From NCBI RefSeq assembly GCF_902498995.1, contig NZ_CABVLY010000001.1, positions 186,001-250,000 of the forward strand: a DNA stretch of 64,000 nt, read 5' to 3'. The notes beneath the pieces were generated by a model, which worked only from the letters and a program-made list of their open reading frames with translations, ran no database searches and was not told the DNA's origin. The DNA is from Burkholderia anthina (GTDB taxonomy: Bacteria > Pseudomonadota > Gammaproteobacteria > Burkholderiales > Burkholderiaceae). Shown piece after piece: positions 1 through 7,083 of the stretch. Position 1 is the stretch's first letter; every line of letters begins with the position of its first letter. The position numbers and the translations under genes are program-made.

Positions 1-2
1 GC

Positions 3-362
3 CTGTACCGGTCGGTGTCGGCGTTCGCGCCGATCGCCGCGCCGACGCGCTGCCCGTGGGGCGAGAAGGCGTTCTCCGGTTATCTCGGCGCCGACCGCGA
101 AGCGTGGAAGCAGCACGATGCGAGCGAACTCGTCGCGCGCGCGGATGCGCCGAAGTTCGCGGACGGCATCCTCGTCGACCAGGGCCTAGCCGACCAGTTC
201 CTCCCGAACCAGCTGAACCCCGACGTGTTCGAAGCCGCATGCGCGAAGGCCGGGCAGCCGCTGACGCTGCGCCGTCATGCGGGCTACGACCACGGGTATT
301 ACTTCATCTCGACGTTCATCGCCGATCACCTCGCGCATCACGCGCGCGTGCTGGCACGGTGA
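3..362 (+). CDS. fghA: S-formylglutathione hydrolase, C-terminal part (5' truncated by window edge)
   Basis: The frame is open from the window edge and encodes the last 119 residues of an esterase-D/S-formylglutathione hydrolase, the enzyme that hydrolyses S-formylglutathione to formate and glutathione in formaldehyde detoxification. The family stretch YRSVSAFAPIAAP...WGEKAFSGYLG is present. So are the regions carrying the last two members of the Ser-Asp-His triad, the Asp in VDQGLADQFL and the His in HAGYDHGYYF. The nucleophilic Ser lies upstream of the window. Family members are about 280 residues, so roughly 160 are missing. A formaldehyde dehydrogenase gene would be the expected upstream neighbour but cannot be seen. 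Confidence 0.93.
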   Translation: MYRSVSAFAPIAAPTRCPWGEKAFSGYLGADREAWKQHDASELVARADAPKFADGILVDQGLADQFLPNQLNPDVFEAACAKAGQPLTLRRHAGYDHGYYFISTFIADHLAHHARVLAR

Positions 363-390
363 GCGCGGCGCGCTGCATCGCGCGCGCATG

Positions 391-430
391 AAAAAACGCC
401 GGCGCTGCCTTCGGGCATGCCGGCGTTTTC
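391..430. terminator. Bidirectional Rho-independent terminator between fghA and znuB
   Basis: An 11-bp perfect inverted repeat (aaaacgccggc at 393-403 and gccggcgtttt at 419-429) has an A-run on the left and a T-run on the right. It lies between the convergent ends of fghA and znuB, so it can stop transcription from both sides. Confidence 0.85.
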
Positions 431-448
431 GTTTTCGCCGCTAGACGA

Positions 449-1231
449 TCAGTGGCGCCGTAACAGACTCGCCCCATACACCAGCGCCGACAGCGCGGTG
501 ATCCAGAAGCTCGTCGGCCAGTCGGTGTGATACGCGAGCGCGATCCCGACCCACGCTTCGAACAGGGCGAACAGCGCGGCGAGCAGCACGCCCGTCGACA
601 GCCGCGTCGCCACGTTCTGCGCGGCCGCGGCCGGCCCGACCAGCAGCGTGAACACCAGCAGCACGCCGACGATCTGCGTGGCCGCGGCGACCGCAAGCGC
701 GCACACCGCGAGGAACAGCACCGACACCGTGCGCAGCGACACGCCCTTGGCCTCGGCGAGTTCGGGCTGCAGCGACGCGAACAGCAGCGGCCGCGCGATC
801 AGCGCGAGCGCGACGAGGCTCACCGCGCCGATGCCGGCCAGCACCGCGAGCGTGTCATGGCTGACCGCGAGCACGTTGCCGAACAGCAGCGCGGTGACCT
901 GCGTCGCGAACGACGTATAGAAATGCAGGAACAACAACCCGAAGCCGAGCGCGCCCGACAGGATCACGCCGATCGCGACGTCGCGGCCCGCAAGCCGTTC
1001 GCCGAGCGCGCCCATCCCGATCCCGGCCGCGAGCGTGAAGCCGACCATCCCCCAGATCGGCGAGATGCCGAGCAGCACCGCGCCCGTCGCGCCGGTGAAG
1101 CCGACGTGCGACAGCGCATGGCCGGCGAAGGTTTGTCCGCGCAGCACCAGGAAGTAGCCGACGATGCCCGCGAGCACCGCGACGATCCCCGACGCGGCGA
1201 ACGCGTTGATCATGAAGTCGTATTCAAACAT
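449..1231 (-). CDS. znuB: Zinc ABC transporter permease ZnuB
   Basis: This 260-residue polytopic inner-membrane protein belongs to the ABC-3 (ZnuB/MntB) metal permease family and forms the channel of the zinc importer. It is almost entirely hydrophobic segments, with the family stretch RGQTFAGHALSHVGFTGATGA near the N-terminus and a long C-terminal run of membrane helices. I chose the ATG giving MFEYDFMINAF because it overlaps the end of znuC by 8 nt (ATGTTTGA), a translational-coupling arrangement. A longer in-frame start exists inside znuC but would only add the His-rich tail region read in another frame. It is the last gene of the leftward zur-znuA-znuC-znuB operon. Manganese or iron specificity cannot be excluded from the permease alone, but the Zur gene in the operon favours zinc. 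Confidence 0.93.
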   Translation of the reverse strand: MFEYDFMINAFAASGIVAVLAGIVGYFLVLRGQTFAGHALSHVGFTGATGAVLLGISPIWGMVGFTLAAGIGMGALGERLAGRDVAIGVILSGALGFGLLFLHFYTSFATQVTALLFGNVLAVSHDTLAVLAGIGAVSLVALALIARPLLFASLQPELAEAKGVSLRTVSVLFLAVCALAVAAATQIVGVLLVFTLLVGPAAAAQNVATRLSTGVLLAALFALFEAWVGIALAYHTDWPTSFWITALSALVYGASLLRRH

Positions 1232-2114
1232 CGTGCGATTGCCCGGGATGAGCGTGTCCGTGGTGGTGATGGCCGTGGCCGCCGCCACCGCCGTGCGAGT
1301 GACCGTCGTCGTCCTCGTGTTCGTGATCGTGCTTTTCGATTTCGACGTCGCCGGACATCACGAAGATCTTGCCGTTCACGCGCATCACGTCGATCGGCGA
1401 GCCGTAGAGCCGCGACAGCACGGGCCGGGTGATCACCTCGTCGACGGTGCCGAGCGCGGCGACGCCGTTACCCAGATACAGCACGCGGTCGAGCGCGTTC
1501 AGGAGCGGGTTCAGCTCGTGCGCGGAGAACAGCACGGTGATGCCGAGCTCGCGCTGCACGTTGCGCACGAGTTCGACGACGCCGCGCTGATGGTTCGGAT
1601 CGAGGCTGATCAGCGGTTCGTCGAGCAGCAGCAGCTTCGGGCTGCCGAGCAGGCATTGCGCGAGCAGCAGGCGCTGGCGCTCGCCGCCCGACAGTTCCGA
1701 CAGCGGCCGGCGCGCGAGCGTCGGGGCGCCGACGAGATCGAGCACGCGGTCGACGTCGCGCCGCGTCGCGGCGTTCGTGTGCGGCAGCCCCCAGCGGTGC
1801 CCGTCGGCGGCCATCGCGACGAAGTCGTAGCCGCGCATCCGGCGATTCGCGAGGCCGCTGCGGATCTGCGGCATGTAGCCGATCGACGCGTTGCCGCGCA
1901 CGACCGGCACGCCGCCGACCGACAGCGTGCCGCCCGACACGGGAACGAGGCCGAGCACCGCGCGCATCAGCGTCGTCTTGCCCGCGCCGTTCGGCCCGAG
2001 CACGCCGACGAATTCGCCGGGTTCGATCGAGAAGCTGACGTCGCGCAGGATCGTGCGTCCGCCCAGTTCGAGCGTGACGCGATCGACGGCGAGTGCGTGG
2101 GGAGTGTCGGTCAT
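1224..2114 (-). CDS. znuC: Zinc ABC transporter ATPase ZnuC with His-rich C-terminal tail
   Basis: This 296-residue ABC ATPase energises zinc import with ZnuA and ZnuB. The Walker A motif GPNGAGKT is at residues 40-47, the signature LSGGERQR and Walker B LLLLDEP follow, and the switch His is in FSAHELNP. After the ATPase core, residues 258-296 form an Asp/Glu-, Gly- and His-rich tail with 13 histidines in 39 residues. Such tails are thought to bind zinc and sense or buffer it at the cytoplasmic face. The end of this tail overlaps the znuB start codon. The gene lies 13 nt after znuA in the same operon. Confidence 0.93.
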   Translation of the reverse strand: MTDTPHALAVDRVTLELGGRTILRDVSFSIEPGEFVGVLGPNGAGKTTLMRAVLGLVPVSGGTLSVGGVPVVRGNASIGYMPQIRSGLANRRMRGYDFVAMAADGHRWGLPHTNAATRRDVDRVLDLVGAPTLARRPLSELSGGERQRLLLAQCLLGSPKLLLLDEPLISLDPNHQRGVVELVRNVQRELGITVLFSAHELNPLLNALDRVLYLGNGVAALGTVDEVITRPVLSRLYGSPIDVMRVNGKIFVMSGDVEIEKHDHEHEDDDGHSHGGGGGHGHHHHGHAHPGQSHDV

Positions 2115-2127
2115 GTCGTTGCAGGGG

Positions 2128-3042
2128 TCATTTCTTGCCGGCGGCCAGCGCGGCGGCGAGTGCGTCGAGCTGGCCGGCCATCCATTGCTGGAAGGTCTTG
2201 CCGGCCGGCTGCGTCTCGGTGACGCTGAAGCTCGGCACGCCGGCGTCGCGCGCGATCTTCAGCATCCGCTTCGTCATCGGTTCTTCGGCCTGGCTGTTGT
2301 AGATCAGCACGCGCACCTGCTTCTTGCGCAGATCGTTCTCGAACGCGGCGACGTCCTGCGCGCTGGCTTCGGTGTCGTTCATCGTCGCGAGCTGGAAGCG
2401 CTGGTTGCGCATGTCGAGGCCGATCGCATCCGACATGTAGCCGAACACGGGCTCGGTGGCCGTCACCGGCACGCCCTTGTACTGCGCGCGCAGCGCGGCG
2501 ACCTTGTCGTCGACGGGCTTCAGCGACGCGACGAACTTCTGCAGGTTCGCATCGTACTCGGCCTTGTTCGCGGGGTCGGCGCGGCCGAGCTCGGTGGCGA
2601 TCGCGCGTGCGGCGGCCGGCATCGTGGCCGGGTCGTACCACAGGTGCGGGTTGTCGCCCGGCTTCTTGCCGACCAGGTCGGCGACGACGATCGTCGCGCG
2701 CCGGGCCTGCTTCGATGCGGACAGCAGCTTGCCCATCCACGGATCGTAGTCGGTGCCGTTGTAGATCACGACCTGCGCGTGCTGCAGCGCGCGCGCGGTT
2801 TTCGGGCTCGCTTCGAACAGGTGCGGATCCTGGTCGGGATTGCTGAGGATGCTGGTTACCGCGACGTGGTGGCCGCCGATCTGCGACGCGACGTCGCCAT
2901 AGAAATTCTCCGCGGCGACGACGTTGACGGTCGCGGCCTGCGCGAAGCCGGGCGCCGCGAACGACAGCGCGGCGGCCGTGGCGGCGAACAGGCGTGCAAG
3001 CGACAAGGCGCGCCGCGGCGCGCGCTTCAGGGCAATGGACAT
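2128..3042 (-). CDS. znuA: Zinc ABC transporter periplasmic binding protein ZnuA
   Basis: This 304-residue cluster A-I metal-binding protein has a signal peptide: basic MSIALKRAPRR, a hydrophobic stretch, and likely cleavage after GFAQA. Conserved metal-site regions are visible: DPHLFEAS (His), GDNPHLWYDP (His), ATEPVFGYM and the late YNSQAEEPMTKRM. There is no long internal His-rich loop. The chosen ATG has a good Shine-Dalgarno (GAGGAGTTTC) on the minus strand; an upstream in-frame ATG gives an extra ten residues without support. It lies between zur and znuC in the operon, so zinc is the most likely substrate. Confidence 0.92.
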   Translation of the reverse strand: MSIALKRAPRRALSLARLFAATAAALSFAAPGFAQAATVNVVAAENFYGDVASQIGGHHVAVTSILSNPDQDPHLFEASPKTARALQHAQVVIYNGTDYDPWMGKLLSASKQARRATIVVADLVGKKPGDNPHLWYDPATMPAAARAIATELGRADPANKAEYDANLQKFVASLKPVDDKVAALRAQYKGVPVTATEPVFGYMSDAIGLDMRNQRFQLATMNDTEASAQDVAAFENDLRKKQVRVLIYNSQAEEPMTKRMLKIARDAGVPSFSVTETQPAGKTFQQWMAGQLDALAAALAAGKK

Positions 3043-3091
3043 GAAACTCCTCGTTGGAAAGGGCGCCGGCACGGCGCCGTGCGACGCGGCG

Positions 3092-3553
3092 TCAGCGCTG
3101 CGCGGGCTTACCCTTGCAGTGCCCGCACAGGCCGTTGAGCTCGACCACCTGATGGTGGACTTCGAAACCGTGCGCGGGCTCGCTCGCGGACAACTGCTTC
3201 GCGAGGTCGCTGCCCGGGATCTCGACGGTATCGCCGCACGAATCGCAGATCAGGAACTGACCTTCATGCGGCACGCCGATCTCGCAGCACGCGAAGAACG
3301 CGTTTCTGGATTCGATCCGGTGGATGAAGCCGTGTTCGACGAGGAAATCCAGCGCGCGATAGACGGTCGTGGGCGGCACGCGGCCGCGTTGCGGTTCGAG
3401 CTCGGCGAGCAGGTCGTATGCGCCGATCGGGCGCTGCGCGGCGAGCACGTGTTCGTAGACCTGCCGGCGCAGCGGCGTCCACGCGAGCCCGTGCTCGGCG
3501 GCGAATGCGTCGGCCCGGGACAGCCGGGCGTCAATGGACGATGAGGTAGCCAT
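3092..3553 (-). CDS. zur: Fur-family zinc uptake regulator Zur
   Basis: This 153-residue Fur-family repressor would shut down zinc uptake when zinc is replete. It has an N-terminal winged helix (TPLRRQVYEHVLA...PPTTVYRALDFLVEHGFIHRI) followed by a dimerisation domain with two CxxC pairs (FLICDSCGD and GLCGHCKGK) that would hold the structural zinc. It is the first gene of the leftward operon with znuA, znuC and znuB, which identifies it as Zur rather than Fur or PerR. I chose the ATG at 3553; a GTG twelve bases upstream is possible and neither has an obvious Shine-Dalgarno. Confidence 0.9.
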   Translation of the reverse strand: MATSSSIDARLSRADAFAAEHGLAWTPLRRQVYEHVLAAQRPIGAYDLLAELEPQRGRVPPTTVYRALDFLVEHGFIHRIESRNAFFACCEIGVPHEGQFLICDSCGDTVEIPGSDLAKQLSASEPAHGFEVHHQVVELNGLCGHCKGKPAQR

Positions 3554-3579
3554 GGCGTGAAGCACGCGAATGAAACGAA

Positions 3580-3602
3580 GTATCGCGATGATATAACGTA
3601 TC
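3580..3602. promoter_or_regulatory. Candidate Zur box upstream of zur-znuACB
   Basis: The 23 bp from gtatcgcg to cgtatc, read on the minus strand, begin GATACGTTATATCATC. This resembles the gammaproteobacterial Zur consensus (GAAATGTTATANTATCACATTTC as I remember it), with 16 of 22 defined positions identical by eye. The site is 27 bp upstream of the zur start codon in otherwise GC-rich DNA, the expected place for autoregulation. It is only weakly palindromic, so this is a candidate. Confidence 0.5.
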
Positions 3603-3789
3603 TATTCCCCGTGCAGCCCGAATTCTCGGTTCCGCCTGTACTCCGTCCCCTTCATCGCCGTTTCAGCCGCGCCGCACCCAGCGCGCCGCGCGTTGCCGGG
3701 CGTGCGTCCCCGGCCCGCGGCCCATGCCGCCGTGCCGCAGCGCATCATCGAAAGCCGCCGTGTCGCCTTGACAGCGCGAATCGCGTATC

Positions 3790-3822
3790 CGATCATTCGA
3801 CCAACGATAGAGCAATTGATCG
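3790..3822. promoter_or_regulatory. Candidate operator of the polyol operon (inverted repeat, 7-bp spacer)
   Basis: The half-sites cgatcattcgacc (3790-3802) and gagcaattgatcg (3810-3822) are inverted and separated by exactly 7 bp (aacgata), with 9 of 13 positions symmetrical. The near-perfect palindrome upstream of the D-arabinitol dehydrogenase gene (18741-18783) has the same core and the same spacer length. The site ends 60 bp before the GTG of the first polyol gene. The SorC-family protein encoded at 14597-15553 is the obvious candidate ligand. Confidence 0.6.
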
Positions 3823-3882
3823 GTCAGCGAGCGTTCGCTCACCTCGCGGCCTTCGTGCAGCAGAACGAACCGGAGACAACCA

Positions 3883-4659
3883 GTGAGACTGGACAACAAG
3901 GTCGCGATCCTGACGGGCGCGGCAAGCGGCATCGGCGAAGCGGTCGCGCAACGCTATCTGGACGAGGGCGCGCGCTGCGTGCTGGTCGACGTGAAACCGC
4001 CGAGCGGGTCGCTCGCGCGGCTGATCGAAGCGAATCCCGGCCGCGCGGTGGCGGTCACCGCGGACGTCACGCGCCGCGACGACATCGAACGGATCGTCGC
4101 CACGGCCGTCGAGCGTTTCGGCGGCGTCGACATCCTGTTCAACAACGCGGCGCTGTTCGACATGCGCCCGCTCCTCGACGAATCGTGGGACGTGTTCGAC
4201 CGGCTGTTCTCGGTCAACGTGAAAGGGCTGTTCTTTCTGATGCAGGCCGTCGCGCAGCGGATGGTCGAGCAGGGCCGCGGCGGCAAGATCGTCAACATGT
4301 CGTCGCAGGCCGGGCGTCGCGGCGAGGCACTCGTTTCGCACTACTGCGCGACCAAGGCCGCGGTGATCAGTTACACGCAGTCGGCCGCGCTCGCGCTCGC
4401 GCCGCACCGGATCAACGTGAACGGCATCGCGCCGGGCGTGGTCGACACGCCGATGTGGGAGCAGGTCGATGCGCTGTTCGCGCGCTACGAGAACCGGCCG
4501 CTCGGCGAGAAGAAGCGGCTTGTCGGCGAAGCCGTGCCGCTCGGCCGCATGGGCGTGCCCGGCGACCTGACGGGTGCCGCGCTGTTCCTCGCGTCGGCCG
4601 ACGCCGACTACATCACCGCCCAGACGCTGAACGTCGACGGCGGCAACTGGATGAGCTGA
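3883..4659 (+). CDS. Sorbitol/galactitol-type polyol dehydrogenase (SDR family)
   Basis: This 258-residue classical short-chain dehydrogenase oxidises a hexitol to a ketose with NAD+. The N-terminal dinucleotide motif is TGAASGIG, an acidic residue follows beta-2 (LVDVKP), NNAA is present, and the catalytic Ser, Tyr and Lys lie in NMSSQAG and HYCATKAA. Length and sequence fit the L-iditol/sorbitol dehydrogenases (SmoS/PolS) found with hexitol ABC importers. The start is GTG at 3883, preceded at good spacing by GGAG. It is the first gene of an eight-gene operon containing a sugar kinase and a complete importer. Whether its preferred substrate is sorbitol, galactitol or another polyol cannot be decided from sequence. 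Confidence 0.88.
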   Translation: MRLDNKVAILTGAASGIGEAVAQRYLDEGARCVLVDVKPPSGSLARLIEANPGRAVAVTADVTRRDDIERIVATAVERFGGVDILFNNAALFDMRPLLDESWDVFDRLFSVNVKGLFFLMQAVAQRMVEQGRGGKIVNMSSQAGRRGEALVSHYCATKAAVISYTQSAALALAPHRINVNGIAPGVVDTPMWEQVDALFARYENRPLGEKKRLVGEAVPLGRMGVPGDLTGAALFLASADADYITAQTLNVDGGNWMS

Positions 4660-4706
4660 GACATGGCGCCGCTCGCACGCGCAACCGCCGAACCACGAGG
4701 GCACGC

Positions 4707-5666
4707 ATGATGGCCGAGATCGTCGTCGCCGGCGAACTGCTGGCCGAATTCGTCGCCGCCGAACGCGGCCAGGGTTTCGACGCGCCGGGCCTGTTCGCCG
4801 GGCCGTTCCCGAGCGGCGCGCCGGCGATCTTTGCCGATCAGGCCGCGCGGCTGGGCGCGCGCGTCGCGTACGCGGGCTGCGTTGGTCGCGATGCGTTCGG
4901 CGACGCGATCGTCGCACGGCTCGAACGCGACGGCGTCGACGTGGCGCGCATCCGCCGCGTGGCCCGCCCGACCGGCACCGCGTTCGTCGCGTATCGCGAC
5001 GACGGGTCGCGCAGCTTCGTGTTTGCGCTGTCCACCAGCGCGGCCGCCTGCGTCGATGCATCCGACGTCGATGCCGCGATGTTCGACGGCTGCCGCTACT
5101 TCCACGTGATGGGCTCGTCGCTGACGAGCGAATCGGCGATCGCGGCGGTGCAGCGCGGCGTGTTCGAGGCGGCGCGCGTCGGCGCGAAGGTGTCGTTCGA
5201 TCCGAACGTGCGGCCCGAGATGCTGAGCTTCCGCCCGATGCGCGCGGCGCTCGACGCGATGCTCGCCGCGTGCCACCTGTTCCTGCCGAGCGAGGCCGAC
5301 CTGCCGTTCTTTTGCGGGCCGCAGCCGGCCGAACGCGCGATCGCGGGCCTGCTCGCGACGCATCCGTTGCTCGAGCGCGTCGTGCTCAAGCGCGGCGCGG
5401 CCGGCAGCGTCGCGTTCGATCGCGCGAGCCGTGTCGAGGCGCAGGCCTGCGCGGTCGACGAACTCGATCCGACGGGCGCCGGCGACTGCTTCGGCGGCAC
5501 GCTGGTCGCGAGTCTCGTCGCCGGCCTGCCGATCGACGTGGCATTGCGCCGTGCGAACGCGGCCGGTGCGATCGCGGTTACGCGGCGCGGCCCGATGGAG
5601 GGCAACAGCGGCGCCGCCGAGATCGACCGTTTCCTGACCGAACGAGGTATCGCATGTCCGGCCTGA
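4707..5666 (+). CDS. PfkB-family sugar kinase, candidate tagatose/fructose kinase
   Basis: This 319-residue ribokinase/PfkB-family kinase should phosphorylate the ketose made by the upstream dehydrogenase. It has an early substrate-binding region (GELLAEFV...FPSGAPAIFADQAARLGA). The C-terminal PfkB signature DPTGAGDCFGG contains the catalytic Asp and the anion hole. I took the first of two tandem ATG codons at 4707, preceded by GAGG. The gene overlaps the next by 13 nt. The GatZ/KbaZ-family partner immediately downstream suggests D-tagatose as substrate, by analogy with the galactitol pathway described in Agrobacterium, but a fructokinase role is possible. Confidence 0.85.
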   Translation: MMAEIVVAGELLAEFVAAERGQGFDAPGLFAGPFPSGAPAIFADQAARLGARVAYAGCVGRDAFGDAIVARLERDGVDVARIRRVARPTGTAFVAYRDDGSRSFVFALSTSAAACVDASDVDAAMFDGCRYFHVMGSSLTSESAIAAVQRGVFEAARVGAKVSFDPNVRPEMLSFRPMRAALDAMLAACHLFLPSEADLPFFCGPQPAERAIAGLLATHPLLERVVLKRGAAGSVAFDRASRVEAQACAVDELDPTGAGDCFGGTLVASLVAGLPIDVALRRANAAGAIAVTRRGPMEGNSGAAEIDRFLTERGIACPA

Positions 5667-7012
5667 CTCCCACCGCCGAGCGCACGCGCACCGCGCATGC
5701 CGACGCCGTGCTGCGGATGATCTTCGACGCGAATCGCGCGGATGCGCAGCGCGGCATCTATTCGATCTGCAGCGCGCACCGGCTCGTGCTGGAAGCCGCA
5801 TGCGAAGCCGCGCGTGCGGACGGCTCGCCGCTGCTGATCGAGGCCACCTGCAACCAGGTGAATCATCTCGGCGGCTATACGGGCATGACGCCCGCCGATT
5901 TCCGGCGCGACGTCGATGCGATCGCGCAGCGCTGCGGGCTCGCGCCGTCGGCCCTCGTGCTCGGCGGCGATCATCTGGGGCCGAACCCGTGGCGGCACCG
6001 CCGCGCGGCCGACGCGATGCGCGAAGCGGCCGCGATGGTCGAGGCCTACGTCGAAGCCGGTTTCGAAAAGATCCACCTCGATGCGAGCATGGCCTGTGCG
6101 GACGATCCCGCGCGGCTCGACGATCGCGCGATCGCCGCGCGCGCGGCCGAGCTGTGCCGCGCGGCGGAAGCGGCAGCCGCGCGCGCCGGCACCGCGCCCG
6201 TCTACGTGATCGGCACCGAGGTGCCGACGCCGGGCGGCGAAGTGGCGGGCGACGGCGGCGCGGGCGGCGCGGCGATGGCGCACATCGCGGTCACGCGCAG
6301 CGACAGCATCGCCGCGACGCTCGACGCGCACCGCAGCGCCTTCGCCGCGGCCGGGCTCGACGACGCATGGACGCGCGTGGTCGCGATCGTCGCGCAGCCG
6401 GGCGTCGACTTCGACGATCGCCACGTGCTCGACTACGACAGCACGAAGGCCGCATCGCTCGGCGCGAGCATCCTGCGCACGCCGCGCCTCGTGTTCGAAG
6501 CGCATTCGACCGACTACCAGACCGAAGGCGCGCTCGCCGCGCTCGTGCGCGACCACTTCGCGGTGCTGAAAGTCGGCCCCGCGCTGACCTTCGCGCTGCG
6601 CGAGGCGCTGTTCGCGCTGACCTTCATCGAGGATGCGCTGATCGACGACGCCGCGCAGCGCTCGCGGCTGCGCGACGTGGTCGACGCCGCGATGCGCGCG
6701 CAGCCCGAGCACTGGGCGCCGTACTACCGCGGCGACGAGACCGAGCAGCGGCTCGCGCGCCAGTTCAGCTACAGCGACCGGATCCGTTACTACTGGCTGC
6801 AGCCGGCCGTCGCGGCGGCGGTCGAGCAGCTGTTCGACAACCTCGCGCGGCAACCGGTGCCCGAAACGCTCGTCGCGCAGTGGCTGCCGGACGTGTACGC
6901 GGCGTGCCGCGCGGGCGGCCTCGCGAAAGCGCCGCGCGCATGGGTGCGCCACCGGATACGCGACGTGATCGCGCACTATGCGCGCGCGTGCGGAATGCAG
7001 CGGCCGGCGTGA
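5654..7012 (+). CDS. GatZ/KbaZ-family protein, candidate tagatose-6-phosphate 4-epimerase
   Basis: This 452-residue protein belongs to the D-tagatose-bisphosphate aldolase class II non-catalytic subunit family (GatZ/KbaZ/AgaZ). Visible family stretches are GIYSICSAHRLVLEAA, EATCNQVNHLGGYTGM, LGGDHLGPNPW, EKIHLDASM, the FEAHSTDYQ block and LKVGPALTFALREALFAL. No catalytic aldolase subunit (GatY/KbaY) is encoded anywhere in the window, so a purely chaperone-like role is unlikely here. Stand-alone members of this family have been reported to epimerise D-tagatose 6-phosphate to D-fructose 6-phosphate, which would complete the pathway with the adjacent dehydrogenase and kinase. The ATG at 5654 follows AACGAGG inside the kinase gene. 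Confidence 0.85.
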   Translation: MSGLTPTAERTRTAHADAVLRMIFDANRADAQRGIYSICSAHRLVLEAACEAARADGSPLLIEATCNQVNHLGGYTGMTPADFRRDVDAIAQRCGLAPSALVLGGDHLGPNPWRHRRAADAMREAAAMVEAYVEAGFEKIHLDASMACADDPARLDDRAIAARAAELCRAAEAAAARAGTAPVYVIGTEVPTPGGEVAGDGGAGGAAMAHIAVTRSDSIAATLDAHRSAFAAAGLDDAWTRVVAIVAQPGVDFDDRHVLDYDSTKAASLGASILRTPRLVFEAHSTDYQTEGALAALVRDHFAVLKVGPALTFALREALFALTFIEDALIDDAAQRSRLRDVVDAAMRAQPEHWAPYYRGDETEQRLARQFSYSDRIRYYWLQPAVAAAVEQLFDNLARQPVPETLVAQWLPDVYAACRAGGLAKAPRAWVRHRIRDVIAHYARACGMQRPA

Positions 7013-7083
7013 CGGGCCGCGAAGGAAACGACGCAATAACGATGCAATAACGACGCAGTTCGAACAATCACAGGAGACATGCC

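Larger units (their letters stand above)
3554..3882. other. Divergent intergenic region between zur and the polyol operon
   Basis: This 329-bp gap separates two divergent operons. It holds the candidate Zur box on the left and the candidate SorC-type operator on the right, both annotated separately. I see no convincing ORF and no clear sigma70 promoter that I can assign to either side. Confidence 0.6.

Noticed and set aside
1232..1288. Upstream in-frame ATG for znuB
   Set aside because: It would read through the znuC His-rich tail in another frame; the later ATG overlaps the znuC stop by 8 nt and gives a normal N-terminus.
3554..3565. Fur or PerR identity for the regulator next to znuA
   Set aside because: Position as first gene of the zinc-uptake operon and both CxxC pairs fit Zur better.
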